The notes under the pieces were generated by a model. That model did not search any database, was not told the origin of the DNA, and saw only the letters and a list, made by a program, of their open reading frames with translations. The position numbers and the translations under genes were made by a program. From contig CM028338.1 of assembly GCA_016647705.1 (NCBI GenBank), positions 19,985,577-20,049,576 on the forward strand: 64,000 bases of DNA, in the 5' to 3' direction. Numbering within the stretch: the first letter of the stretch is position 1; every line of letters begins with the position of its first letter. Shown here piece after piece: positions 10,675 through 22,669 of this stretch. The DNA comes from Eucommia ulmoides (lineage: Eukaryota; Streptophyta; Magnoliopsida; Garryales; Eucommiaceae).

Positions 10675-12317
10675 TGGTAGTGCGTAAATACGCAGCTAAT
10701 TACTCTCGCAAGTGTACGAGGTCTAAGTTTTAGTATAGTGTGATCATTAAGATTGGGTTATCGTATCCACAGGGATTGTTGTCGCTACTATTGAATACTG
10801 CGTTTGTCTTGACCTAATTTTATATAGGCGAAAAACAAATGTATTTAATTAATTAAACTAATACTAATATATTCTAAATTAACTACACTATTATGTTAAT
10901 ATATTTTAGGGTGAAGAATTTCAAAGGTATTAACGTGTTTACAAGTACGTGTTCGATTTCGATTTACTCGCGTTTATGTTGTTCGACCAATTTGATAACC
11001 TCGGTACGTAAACTCCGCCGCCACCTCTTCCGAGTGTAAGATAGGGGAATACATGACTTCAAGTCAATGGAGAAGTCCCCCTCAATGTCTTAACGACCCT
11101 AGGTCACGTGAGTCTCGCCCAACGTCATTGATTGCACACAATCCAACTCCCTCCCGGGTTATTGGATCGTCGTGTTGTATTTACCCTATCGACAATCTCC
11201 GTTCTAAAACTCCCTCGCCACCTCTTCCGAGTGTAAGACAAGGAATATAATGCTACTTCGAGCCAACAAAGTGGTCCTCCTTAATGTCTTTACGACCCTA
11301 GGTAGCATGTGTCTAGCCCCACGTCATCGATTGTCTACGATTCAAACCCCGATCGGGTTATAGAATCGTGGCGTTTGTTTACCCTAATCCGAATCCGGAG
11401 TTTTTTCAAAATCCTGTATTCTCCATTTATCAATCCAAGCATAATAAACAAACAATACGATAAATACAATCAAACTACGAAGAACAATCACAAATGAAAC
11501 ACCGAAATCATCCAAACAACGTATTTATAAATATTAGGTTAATCCCTAATACAATCCATATTTAACTTGGGGCCATAGCTGCATATACAATGAAATAACA
11601 AGCTAAATATGCTCACATACTCCTAAGATAAAGAAATAAGGAAAAACGATCGAAGAACTTAGCGTCGTCCAAAGATAAACCGCTAAGAACGCTCCACGAT
11701 CGATTCGCCGTCTTCTCCACTTCGGGATGCGAGCTCCACCACTAAAATTCCTAACCCTAGGCTTAGTATAGCCTAAAGGGCTCAAAAATGCAAGAGAGGG
11801 AAGAGAGATCCCGGCCAAGGGGGAGGAGAGGGGATATTTATAGCAAAAATATCCTAAAAATATCTAAAGGTTGTGCAGGGTAAATCCGCCTTGGCGGTGG
11901 AAATTCTACCTAGGTGGAGTTAGCTCGGTTAAGTCGATCGCCTGGGCGGTGAAGTAGGCGGTGGACTGGAGAACATTCTGTTGGATTTTCGCCTAAGCGG
12001 TAGAATTTCCGCTTAGGCGGTCGTCCGTCAGTAACATTTTGCTCTTCTATGCATTTTCACCGCTTAGGCGGTGGTCTGGATGCCTAAGCGATGGGCGTGT
12101 TTCAGCTTTTAGCCTCCGAGCTTGTTTATCTACCGTAACTACGAACCGCTTTGGTTCGATCTCATCGTTTTAGCTCTAATTTCCTATCTTTTTTACCTAT
12201 AAACCTGAGTTATACAAAAAGTATAAATACTAATTAAAACATAATAAAAATAACTATAAACATATTCGAAAACTAACCAATTCAGATTGGAAATAGATAG
12301 GTTTTTCACACCTATCA
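10675..12317 (-). repeat. Array LTR-3 (outer 5' LTR)
   Basis: 1643 bp. Its high-coordinate half keeps variants also seen in the LTR at 1-1658 (for example AACCGCTAAGAACG and the longer GTGAAGTAGGCGG segment), unlike LTR-1 and LTR-2. Minus-strand TATA lies at about 11833-11842. The first palindrome pair at 11891.5/11911.5 is more decayed than in LTR-1 but still 20 bp apart. Confidence 0.9.
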
Positions 12318-12322
12318 TGTAG
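12318..12322 (+). repeat. Target-site duplication TGTAG, right
   Basis: Exact repeat of 3426-3430, immediately after the array end. Confidence 0.9.
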
Positions 12323-13272
12323 TATGTTTTTAGTATATGTTTATGTTATTAGTTAAGTTTTATTGTTTTTATTGTATGCATGCTTGTTTAGGATTAGTTG
12401 TTTTGTGCTAAGTTTTGATGTCATCTGGGCCTTTACCGGATGATGAGTTTATCCCCTGATTGTTTATTGAGGTCAAGCGTAAAGAACATTCATGTGTGTT
12501 CTGTGTGCTTAACGTATTGTCTTAGTAAAAGTCATTGTAGATCCTAAATGCACGAGCACGTAAACTCAATATAGCACTATCTACTTGATTTGAAACCGAT
12601 TATCCTTCACTCAATTTTATGACAATGTTGATTCTAAAACTTGATTTGGGGTAAATTCGAAGCCAAATCCTAGGCGAGGTTGTTTAGGAGATATGATTTA
12701 AGCATTCATTTGATTGCTTAAGCCTTTTGAAGCCTACCATGCAATATCATTATCCCTCGTTACCCTGTCGAAGTCTAAATGCCAATTCAATTCTGAACAT
12801 ATAAACAAATTCCCTGGACAGTTGATTTTTGTCCAAACCTATATCACCAAATTAAAAGCACATTTGAGTCGATCAAGTTAACATTCATATATGCTACTTG
12901 ATGTGAGCGGGTGGGTTTAGGGCGAACTTCTAAATTGGTTCGGTATTCAAGTACTCACCTGTCGTATGTCGTTCATATTTTTTCACACTCCTAAAATTGT
13001 AGGAATTCGAATGAGTTTGGGAGTGTATTACTTAATCATTTTTTGCACACTCCTTAAATTGTAGAAATTCGAATGAGTTTAGGGGTGTGTTTGAATATAT
13101 ATATAATTTACGTTTCTTTCGACAAGTGAATACGTTGGTCTAAAATGATTGTTTGGGATTGTTTACAATTTTTCTATGGGGCTTTGAGTGTGAGAGTGCC
13201 AACAATATGCCTTGGGTAACGTTAAGTTAACGATGTTAACCCATTTTCTATTCAAATTTACCCTTGGCCCTT
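12323..13272 (+). repeat. Internal region piece 2 of the plus element
   Basis: Non-coding 3' internal region continuing from 3430. It holds the long dyad (GTACTCACCTGTC at 12951-12963, GACAAGTGAATACG at 13121-13134), in which the inner part with its TAGGAGTGTG/CACACTCC arms is duplicated. The GTTAACGTTAAG dyad follows near 13215-13245. It is interrupted at 13272 by the next insertion and resumes at 24318. Confidence 0.75.
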
Positions 13273-14913
13273 TGGTAGTGCGTGAATACGTCTGTACTTC
13301 CACTCACAAGTATACGAGGTCAAAGTTTTAGTGTATATCGGGAGAACTAGGGTTATCATGTCCACAGGGATTGATTTTTACTATTATTAAGTACCGCATT
13401 TGTCCTGACCTAACTTTATCTAGGAGAAAATAAATGTGTTTAAAATTAATAATACTAATCCTAAGTTAATTAATCTAATTAAATTAACTATACTAATACT
13501 ATTATGAGATGTTTAGGGAAAGTATTGCCTAGGGATTAACTTTTGTTTACAAAAATGTGTTCGGTCTCATTTTAGTTTACGTTAACGATGTTCGACTTAT
13601 CTGACAATCTCAGTTCATAAACTCCCCCGCCACCTCTCCCGAGTATAAGATGAGGGATATAACGTGACTTTGTGTCAACCAAGAAGTCCCCCTCAACGTC
13701 TTAACGACCCTAGGTCACGTGAGTCTTATCCCAACGTTATTGATTGCACACAATCCAACTCCCGACCGGGTTATTGGATCGTCGCATTGTATTTACCCTA
13801 TCGACAATCTCAATTCTAAAACTCCACCGCCACCTCTCCCGAGTGTAAGATGGAGAAATAAATGACTTTGAGTCAATGAATAAGTCCCCATCAAAGTCTT
13901 AACGACCCGAGGTCACATGAGTCTTGCCCCAATGTCATCGATTTCCTACTATCCAATTCTCTCCCTGGTTATTGGATCATCACGTTGTTTACCCTAGTCC
14001 GAATCTGGAGTTACCTCTTCCAAGCATCAAACCCCATATTCTTGATGTATATATTTAAGCATGATAAACAAACAATACGGCAAATACAATCAACATAATG
14101 AAGAACAACTGCTAACCAAACACAAACTCAACAAAATAACATTTTCATAAATATATTAATCCCTAGAGACAAACTCGTTTATCTCATGGTCATAGCCGGT
14201 TATACAATGAAAACTAAGCTAAACATGCTTAAACAACAATCCTAAGTTAATAAATAAAAGAAGAAACAAGAGAAACTTATCCTAGTCTGAAGATTTATCG
14301 CTAAAATCGTTCTGAGATCGCTCCTCCTTCTTGGCAACGTGACCTTCTCCTTAGGATTTGAATAATCACTCCCAAAACCTCTATCTAAAATATACTAAGT
14401 CCTATGGATCTCTAATAGCTGGAGGAAAGGAGATGAGGGGGTATAAATACGGAAAATATCTAAAATAAATATCTAAATTTGTGCAGAGGTGACCGCTGCG
14501 GCGGTGGAAGGTCGGTTAGATTATCGTCGCGACTATCATTTGTTCGCCACGATAGTGGAACAGTGGTCTTAATCTCCGTAGTTTGTACATTGCGGTGGTG
14601 GTTTTGCACCGCGGCGGTGAATTTACTGAGAGTTTGGGCGGGCTCTGAAGTTTGACTATCGCGACCGTAGTTTGGTCGCCGCGGCGGTGGCTGCAGATTC
14701 TAAATTTCATTTTCTTTGCCATTTTTCCACCGTTCTTCTACCGTATTTGATCCGATGTGATCATTTTAGATCCGTTTTCATACTTTTTCACCTCAAACAC
14801 CTGATTTAGTAAAAAAAGAATAAAAACACATCGAAATATATTAAAACGTACAAAACATACTCAAAATCTAACAACGTTCGGATTGAAAATAGATAGATAA
14901 TTTACACCTATCA
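13273..14913 (-). repeat. 3' LTR of the gag-bearing element
   Basis: 1641 bp. On minus it starts TGATAGGTGTAAAT and ends CTACCA. GC-rich motifs of the CCGCGGCGG type lie at about 14490-14700, upstream (minus) of a TATTTATAC box near 14434. The duplicated 197-bp module is present. Confidence 0.85.
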
Positions 14914-14928
14914 AATACCCCCAAACTT
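14914..14928 (-). other. Polypurine tract
   Basis: Minus AAGTTTGGGGGTATTT abuts the 3' LTR. A second similar tract, AGTTTGGGGGTGTG, lies at 15571-15584 inside the long dyad, about 650 bp away. Confidence 0.8.
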
Positions 14929-16460
14929 GAAATTTTTCTAGTTCTCGAGCAAAATACCCATGCATTACAAGAAAATATAAAAACTAAGTACTAAAAATGA
15001 AAAACAAGAAAAATAAATATGTCCAAGTTTTGAGTATCATCTACCGGTCAAACGAACTATCCCTCATCGGCCCCCAATCCTATCGAGTTTAGGCATAAAA
15101 ACACACCATGTAATGTTCTAGAATTTCAACATTTGTAATAATAAATGCCATTATAGATCCTGCTAAAGTGTGTGCGTGTTTAACACTCAAATATATAATT
15201 GTCCATTAATCGGATTGGATTATCCACCATATAAGCGCATGACAGAAAAAACCCGAAGGTATAGGGAATGCATAGGCTTGACCTCGAATCTATTCTCCAC
15301 TAATGTAGGCTCGGAAGTTCAAAAAGATCAATAGGTCTTGGTTCGGTTTAGGATAAATGGCCAAGGGTAAATTTGAAAGAGAAAACTAGTTAACGCCATT
15401 AACTTGACGTTACCCAAGGCACATCACTTGGAACTCTCACACTCGAAACCCCATAGTTAAATTGGGAAACAACGTTTAACATACATTAAGAACGACGTAC
15501 TCAATTGTCAAAAAGAAACGGAAAATAAAAATTGTATTTACAATTGATTTTATTTTTTTTCCAATCAACACACCCCCAAACTAATTTGATTGGTATAATT
15601 TGAAGGGTATGTGAAATATGAACGAAAAACAACAAGTGAGTACTCGAATACCGAAGCAATTAAAAGTTCACCCTAATCCCAATCGCTCACTTCAAGTAGC
15701 ATAATGAATGCTAACTTGATTCGCTCAAATTGTGCTTTTGGTTTAGCGATAAAGGACTGGAGGGAATTCAATTGGCCATGGTATTGGTTAACTGTTTAGA
15801 ATTAAAATGACATTTAGGCTTCAATAGGGTAACAAGAGGTAATAATTTAACAAGGTTGACTTAAAAAGGCTTAAGCGAGAAAAACGAATTCTTAAATCAT
15901 GTCTTCCAAACTACCTCGCCTAAGATTTCGCCTTGAATTTCCCCCGAATCAAGTTCTAGATTCCCTAATGTCATGAATTTAGGTGACATATAATTGTTTT
16001 CAAATCAAATAGACGGCTATATAATGAGTTTTTGTGCTTGTGCAAGTAGGATCTATAATAACTATTACTAAAACATAACGTTAAGTACATAAAACATACA
16101 TGCATGAGTTTTACGCTCGACCTCAATAAACAACCAGGGGACAGACTCATCATCGAGTAATGACCCAGATAACGTAAAAAATCTACACATTCACAACAAC
16201 TAAACTAAACAAACTAATCCTAAACAAGCATGCATACATAGAAAACAATAAAACATAACTAACACATCACCACCAACTTAAGACAGGTGATGTTCAAAAC
16301 AAGCCATCAGCAATCCCAATAGACAGAATATAGCATCAAAATGAAGACTGGGGTTTAAAACACATACCTGGGAGGTGAGAGAATCTCGCCTACGACTCAA
16401 ATTGGCGGAGATGGATCTAACTTATTTTTTGCCTCCCAAGAAGCGCTTGGTTTAAGGTCG

Positions 16461-17069
16461 TCAGCATGACATGCCAAAGTGCTCGTCAAAGAGTGGCTTC
16501 TATCCATAGTAAGTGTCGTACAATACCACATACGAGTCTTGGTTCAGTATGCCCTCAAGACTGGCGATATGTGGCAATATATAGCTCGCGCTTTCAACAT
16601 GATGCTCCACCGGCTCATGTACTTGGCGGGCATGAAAGAGCATTGCTAATGGCGGCGAAGGACATGTTAGCCACATTGTATCCTCATAAATGTGATCGTT
16701 GGAATCAACGATGGCATCATAATTTTGATCTCCAATGGTGACAAATCACAATCGTTGATCCATGCTTGGGTTCCCATCTCATTTGGATAAACATAGTTGA
16801 ACTCTCCCAAGCTCTTTCCGCTCGTTTCTAGTTCCTCACGGTGGCTTTCACAATAGGATTCGACTTGTTCATTTCTTAGTGCCACCGTGGCTGACTCGGC
16901 CTCAATTAAGCAAACTAGCTGACCGATTTGCGTCTACAAAGATGTTACGGTCATATCAATGTCAGCGCAGACCGTTTCAATATGATCAAGACGATTCTCA
17001 TGCTCATTGATCCGGTCATGCATCTCCCTTAACAATCTCTGAGTCTCCCCCATAACGGTTGCGAGCGTT
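16461..17069 (-). pseudogene. Gag-like protein, C-terminal part
   Basis: This is the second half of the gag-like frame that begins at 22524, separated from it by the element at 17070-22148. The joined frame would be about 328 codons. Visible parts are a coiled-coil-like stretch, the segment LRNEQVESYCESHREELETS, a GKSLGEFN.VYP motif, the IYEDPMWL-like region and a C-terminus with KPLFDEHFG before the stop at 16461-16463. Frame breaks are present. The same order occurs at 26461-27376 and 62691-63662. No CCHC knuckle is seen. It would be a particle protein acting in the cytoplasm if ever expressed; this copy is dead. Confidence 0.65.
17065..17069 (+). repeat. Target-site duplication GCGTT, left
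   Basis: GCGTT precedes the inner element and is repeated at 22149-22153. The host gag text resumes there, as in the uninterrupted copy near 63285-63300. Confidence 0.9.
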
Positions 17070-18677
17070 TGGTGGCTGCAATTTATGGGCTGTCACTTTC
17101 ACCGTAAGCGTATAGATCAAGTTTTAGTATAATGGACCTTTCAGTCGGGTATCGTATCTACAGGGATTGGTTGAGATTACTATCGAGTACCACGATTGTC
17201 ATAACTCAACTTTATCTAGGCGACAAAAATGGAATTTAATTAATTAGTAATACTAATATACTAATTTCACTATACTAATACTATATTGAGATAGTTTTGA
17301 GAGAATATGTTGTCTAGTGATTAGTTTCGTTTACGAATACATGTTCGATCTCGTTTTAGTTTATAGTAACGGCAGTCGACTTATATGACAATCTCAATTC
17401 ATAAACTCCTCCGCCACCTCTTCCGAGTGTAAGACGGGAGAATATGCAACTTCATGTCAATGAAAAAGTCCCTTTCAACGTCTTAACAACCCAAGGCCAT
17501 GTGAGTCTCTTCCCAACGTCATTGATTGCACACAATCCAACTCTCTCTCGGGTTATTGAATCGTCGCGTTGTGTTTACCTTATCGACAATCTTAGTTCTT
17601 AAACTCCCCCTTCACCTCTCCCGAGTGTAAGACGAGAGAATATGTGACTTCACGTCAATGCCGAAGTCCCCCTCAACATCTTAATGACTCTAGGTCACGT
17701 GAGTCTTTCCCCAACGTCATCGATTGTCCACAATCCAACTCCCGACCGGGTTGTTAGATCGTGGCGTTCGTTTATTCTAGTTCAAATATGGGATTTGTCA
17801 AATGTTGTTTTCCCGTAACATCATTCTCATAACATGATAAACAAACAATATGGCACACACAATCAAAATAATGAAGAACATCCATAAACAAAACATAAAC
17901 TCAATTAAACAATGTATTCATAAATTATATTAATAATCCCTAAACAACCTATGTTTAGACAATGGTCATAACCATGTATACATTGTAAAATGGCGTAAAC
18001 ATGCTCAACAACTACGAAAATGAAGAAAACAAAGAGAAGAAATGAGCGACTTAGCCGATATCCAAAGAATTGGTGCTAGAATCGTTGAACGATCGCTTCC
18101 CTCATCATCTTCCACCTCGGGTTGACAGCGCTCCCACAAAAATCTCTCAAACTCACCCTGAAATATAGCCTAAGGGGTTGGGGTGATTCCACTGGAAGAG
18201 AGTAGAAGAGGAAGGGTTTAAATAGGCAAAATATTTCATAAAATATCCAAATTGGTGCAGAGCTGACCGCCTAGGCAGTGGGTATGTCGGTTTAAAGTTT
18301 GTCGTGGCGGTGGAGAAGGTGCTGGAATGGGAAAATATTTTTCCGTTTCACCACCTAGTCAGTGAATTCCATTGCCTAGCCGGTGAGTTTACAGCATCTA
18401 TTGCCCTTCTCTACATTTTCACCACCGCGGCGGTGGTCTGGACGTTGCGGCGGTGGGCTTCTTTCATAATATTGTCTCCGTGCTTGTTTTTCCACCGTTC
18501 TCTAACCGTTTTTGGTTTAAATTGATCGTTTGCACTCCAATTTCATACCTTCTCACCCATACACCTATTTTAATACAAAAAGAATAAAAACATATTAAAA
18601 CGTACTAAAAACATACTAAACGTACTCGAAAACTAATAATTTTGGTTTAGAAATAGATAGGTAATTTACACCTATCA
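17070..18677 (-). repeat. 3' LTR of the innermost element
   Basis: U3 carries mixed palindrome cores: CCTAGG-like near 18265 and 18356.5/18377.5 (21 bp apart), and CCGCGG-type at 18427.5/18447.5 (20 bp apart). A TTTAAATAGG stretch near 18218-18228 is the likely TATA region on minus. Confidence 0.85.
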
Positions 18678-20558
18678 AATACCCCCAAACTCGGAATTTT
18701 ATTAGTCCACAAGCAAAACACCCACACAATACGAGAAAATATAAAAACTAATTACGAAATTGAAAACTAAAAGCGAAAAACACTAAAAACAAAAAAATAT
18801 GAATGTTTTGATTATCATCTACCAGCCGAATGATTTTTCCCTCATCGGCCCCTAATCCTATCAAGTTCAAGCATAAATCGTACCATGTAGTGTTCTAGAA
18901 TTTCAACGTTCAAAAATAGTAAGCGCCACTCTAGATCCTTTTTAAGTGTGTGTGATTAAACTCAAATATACAACTATCCATTAATTAAATAGGATTATCC
19001 CTCACAATAGTTCATGACTAAAACCTTTAAGGTATAGGGAATCCATACACCTGACCTGGGATCTATTCTCCACTAATGTAGGCTCGGAGGTTCATGAAGA
19101 TCAGTAGGGCTTGGTTTGGTTTTGGGAAAATGGCCAAGGGTAAATTTGAATAGAAAATGGGTTAACTTCATTAACTTAATGTTACCCAAGGCGCATCACT
19201 GGCACACTCACACTCGAAACCCCATAGTTTAATTAGAAACAACCCTGAACATACGTATTAGAACGTCGAACTCACTCACTTGTCATGTCAAAAAGAAATG
19301 TATATATATATATATATATATATTTATTATTTTTATTTTTTACATAACGCACCACCAAACTCGTTCGAATATTTAAATTTTAGGAGTGTGCAAAAAATAT
19401 TAAGTAACACACCCCAAACTCATTAGAATTTTTACAATTTTAGGAGTGTGCAAAAATATGAACGACATGCGACAAGCGAGTACTCGAATACTGAACCAAT
19501 TTAGAAATTCACCCTAAACCCAACCACTCACATCAAGTAGCATATATGAATGCTAAATTGATTCACTCAAATGTGCCTTTAATTCGGCGGTATAGGTTTG
19601 GACAAAAATTAACTGGCCAGGGAATTTGTTCATATGTTCAGAATTGAATTGGCATTCAGGCTTCGACAGGGTAACGAGGGATAATGATATTGCATGGCAG
19701 GCTTCAAAAGGCTCAAGTGATCAAGTGAATGCCTAAATCATATCTTCTAAATAACCTCGCCTAGGATGTCGCCTTGAATTTCCCTCAAATCAAGTTCTAG
19801 AATCCCTAGTGTCATGATATTGAGTGAAGGATAATCAGTTTCAAATCAATTAGATAGTGCTATATTGATTTTACGTGCTCATGCGTTTAGGATCTACAAT
19901 AACTTTTACTAAAACGATACGCTAAGCACACAGAATACACATGAATGAGCTTTACGCTCGACCTCAATAAACAATCAGGGGACAGACTCATCATTCGGTA
20001 AAGGCCCAGATGTCGTCAAAACTCAGCACAAAACAACAACTAAACTAAACAAACTAATCCTAAACAAGCATGCACAAGATAAAAACAGTGAAACTTAACT
20101 AATAACATAAATACATACTAAAACATACTACACATCACCACCAACTTAACACAGGCATCGCCTAAAACGACCCGTCAGCGATCCCAATAACAGTATATAG
20201 CATGATATTGAAGACAGGGGTTTAGAACACGTACCTAGGAGGCGAGAGAATCTTGCCTACATTTCAAATCGACGGAGATGGATTTAACTTATTTTAGGAC
20301 CTTGGGTCGCCTCCCAAGAAGCGCGTGGTTTAATGTCCTCAGCCCGACACATGCCCTCAAGACTAGCGAGATGTTGTAAAGAAAGAAACGTAAGAGTACC
20401 TGTCGATCTAACATCTTCAAGCACCCAGCAGGAAAGTAGAAACAAAACTACAAAGAAAAATTATATACGCTAAAAATTACCTAAATTAAAATCAAGTTGT
20501 TTACTCACAATATTGATAATAATCAACAAGACAATCTCCGGCAACGATGCCAAAAACT
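18678..20558 (-). repeat. Internal region of the innermost element
   Basis: Non-coding. The long dyad spans about 19267-19480, with the inner TAGGAGTGTG unit duplicated and a (TA)n run of about 12 units at 19300-19323. The GTTAAC dyad near 19160-19190 and the PBS-proximal leader are present. A small remnant of gag flanks the GGGAGGC box. Confidence 0.75.
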
Positions 20559-22148
20559 TGGTGGCCGTAATTTATGTGCTGCCACTTTCATCGTAAGCAT
20601 ACGGATCAAGTTTTAGTATAATGGATCTTTCGATCGGGTATCATATCTACAGGGATTAGTTTTGATTACTATCAAGTACCGCGATTGTCATAACCCGACT
20701 TTATCTAGGCGACAAAAATGGAATTTAATTAATTAATAATACTAAAATACTAATTTAACTATACTAATACTATATTGAGATAGTTATAAGTGAATAGGTT
20801 GTCTAGGGATTAGTTTTGTTTATGAATACGTGTTCGATCTCATTTTAGTTTATATTAACAGCGTTCGACTTATATGATAATCTCAGTTCGTAAACTCCTC
20901 CACCACCTCTCCCGAGTGTAAGACGGGGGAATATGTAACTTCGTGTCAACGGAGAAGTCCCCCTCAAAGTCTTAATGACCCTAGGCCATGTGAGTCTCAC
21001 CCCAACGTCATTGATTGGACACAATCCAACTCCCTCCCGGGTTATTGAATCGTCGCATTGTGTTTACCCTATCGACAATCTCAGTTCTTAAACTCTCCCG
21101 TCACCTCTCTTTAGTGTAAGACGAGGGAATACATGACTTCGTGTCAATGCTTAAATCCCTCTTAACATCTTAACGACTCTAGATCATGTAAGTCTTACCC
21201 ACAACGTCATCAATTGTCCACAATCCAACTACCGACCGGGTTATTAGATTGTGGTGTTCGTTTATTCAAGTCCGAATTCGGGATTTGTCAAATACTGTAT
21301 TCTCATAATATCATTCTCATAACATGATAAACAAATAATATGGAACACACAATCAAAATAACAAAAACATCCGCAAACAAAACACAAACTCAATTAAACA
21401 ACGTATTCATAAATTATATTAATAATCCCTAAACAACCTATGTTTAGCCAATGGCCATAACCATGTATACAATGTAAAATGGCATCAACATGCTCAATAA
21501 CTACCAAAATGAAGAAAACAAAGAGAAGAAATGAGCGACTTAGCCGATATCCGAAGAATTAGTGCTAGAACCGTCGAACGATCGCTTTCCTCTTCATCTT
21601 CCACCTCGGGTTAATAGTGCTCCCTCAAAAATCTCTCAAACTCACCCTAAAATATAGCCTAAGGGGTTGGGGGGGGGTGATTCCACCAGAATAAAGGAGG
21701 AGATGAAGGGTTTAAATAGGAAAAATATCTAATGTAGTGCAGAGTTTATCGCCTAGGCGGTAGAATTCACTTCCTAGGCGGTAGGTATGTCGGTTTAAAG
21801 TTTGTCGCAGCGGTGGAGAAGGTGTGGGAATTGGAAAACATTCTGCCATTTCACCAGCTAGGCAGTGAATCCTGCTGCCTAGGCAATGAGTTTACAGTAT
21901 CTATTGCCCTTCTCTACATTTTCACCACCACGGCGATGGGCTTCTTTCAGAATATTGCCTTCATACTTGTTTTTTCATCGTTCTCTAACTGTTTTTGGTC
22001 CGAATTGATTGTTTGCGCTCCAATTTTATACCGTTTCACCCATACACTTGTTTTAAAATAAAAAGAATAAAAACATATTAAAATGTACTAAACGTACTCG
22101 AAAACTAATAATTTTGGTTTGGAAATAGTAGGTAATTTACACTTATCA
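20559..22148 (-). repeat. 5' LTR of the innermost element
   Basis: Pairs with 17070-18677. Palindromes are centred at 21754.5/21775.5 and 21859.5/21880.5 (both 21 bp). An unusual G8 run lies near 21670. Confidence 0.85.
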
Positions 22149-22524
22149 GCGTTTCTTCTAGATTAGGGGAAGACTCCGCGTCATGATCCGGAATGTCAAT
22201 CCATGGCACCGTGGTATTGGAAAAATCTCCCAAGTTTTGGTGACTTGGTGAATAATTCCAACTCTGAAAATCAAAGGCCGTCATTTCCTCCGACTAAATG
22301 ACTTTGTCCGCGGTTAGGTCGTAGAGAGAGGAGGTCCCATTTCCTCTTTCCACCCATATTCTGGTTGCGGCTTGTAACCCGTCGAGGAAATTGAGGAGTT
22401 GACTCTCTGGTGAGAAATGATGGTTCGAAAACTGGAGTAGCAAATCCTTGTACCGATCCCAAGCATAGTAAAATGGCTCAGAATCCCATTGAAAGAACTG
22501 CAAGACTACCTGTTGATCTACCAT
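22149..22524 (-). pseudogene. Gag-like protein, N-terminal part
   Basis: The frame starts with ATG at 22522-22524 (V-D-Q-Q-V...). It shows the plant retrotransposon gag signature EPFYYAWDRYKDLL followed by NHHF..E.QLLNFLDGLQAATR.W, which fits the Retrotrans_gag family (PF03732-type). It stays open to an in-frame stop at 22294-22296 (TAG), then continues recognisably (EEMTAFDF) to the insertion point. It continues at 17069. Homologous starts lie at 26461 (plus) and 63662 (minus). Confidence 0.7.
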
Positions 22525-22645
22525 CTTCAAGCACCCTGCGGAAAAACAAAAACAAAAACTACAAACGAAAAATTATAAACAAAATAAATACCTAAAGTAA
22601 AATTCTGTCATTTACTCACAATATAAATAATAACCAAAAACACAA

Positions 22646-22663
22646 TCCCCAGCAACGGCGCTA
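22646..22663 (-). other. Degenerate tRNA-Asp primer binding site
   Basis: Minus TAGCGCCGTTGCTGGGGA, two changes from the consensus, 6 bp from the LTR end at 22670. Confidence 0.8.
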
Positions 22664-22669
22664 AAAACT

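Larger units (their letters stand above)
3431..12317 (-). mobile_element. Triple-LTR array (LTR-int-LTR-int-LTR), 8.9 kb
   Basis: Three full LTRs (3431-5062, 7045-8677, 10675-12317) alternate with two gag-less internal regions (5063-7044, 8678-10674). Both internal regions keep a perfect tRNA-Asp primer site and a PPT. The whole block is flanked by one perfect 5-bp duplication, TGTAG, so it behaves as a single insertion that was later expanded. The middle LTR matches the 10675 LTR in its low-coordinate half and the 3431 LTR in its high-coordinate half, as expected for unequal crossing-over between 5' and 3' LTRs. No pol or usable gag is encoded, so movement would need proteins from another element. 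Confidence 0.9.
17070..22148 (-). mobile_element. Complete gag-less Athila-like element, innermost nest
   Basis: LTRs lie at 17070-18677 (1608 bp) and 20559-22148 (1590 bp), around an 1881-bp internal region with PPT (18678-18691) and a degenerate tRNA-Asp PBS (20535-20552, three changes). It has a perfect GCGTT target duplication. On minus its LTRs end GGCCACCA rather than CTACCA. The internal region has no gag frame but retains the CTTCTTGGGAGGC box (near 20307-20340). It is the youngest layer at this spot by nesting. Confidence 0.9.

Noticed and set aside
3431..12317. Tandem 3.6-kb repeats as a satellite array
   Set aside because: Each unit has LTR ends, PBS and PPT in the right places and the block has one target duplication, so it is a retrotransposon array.
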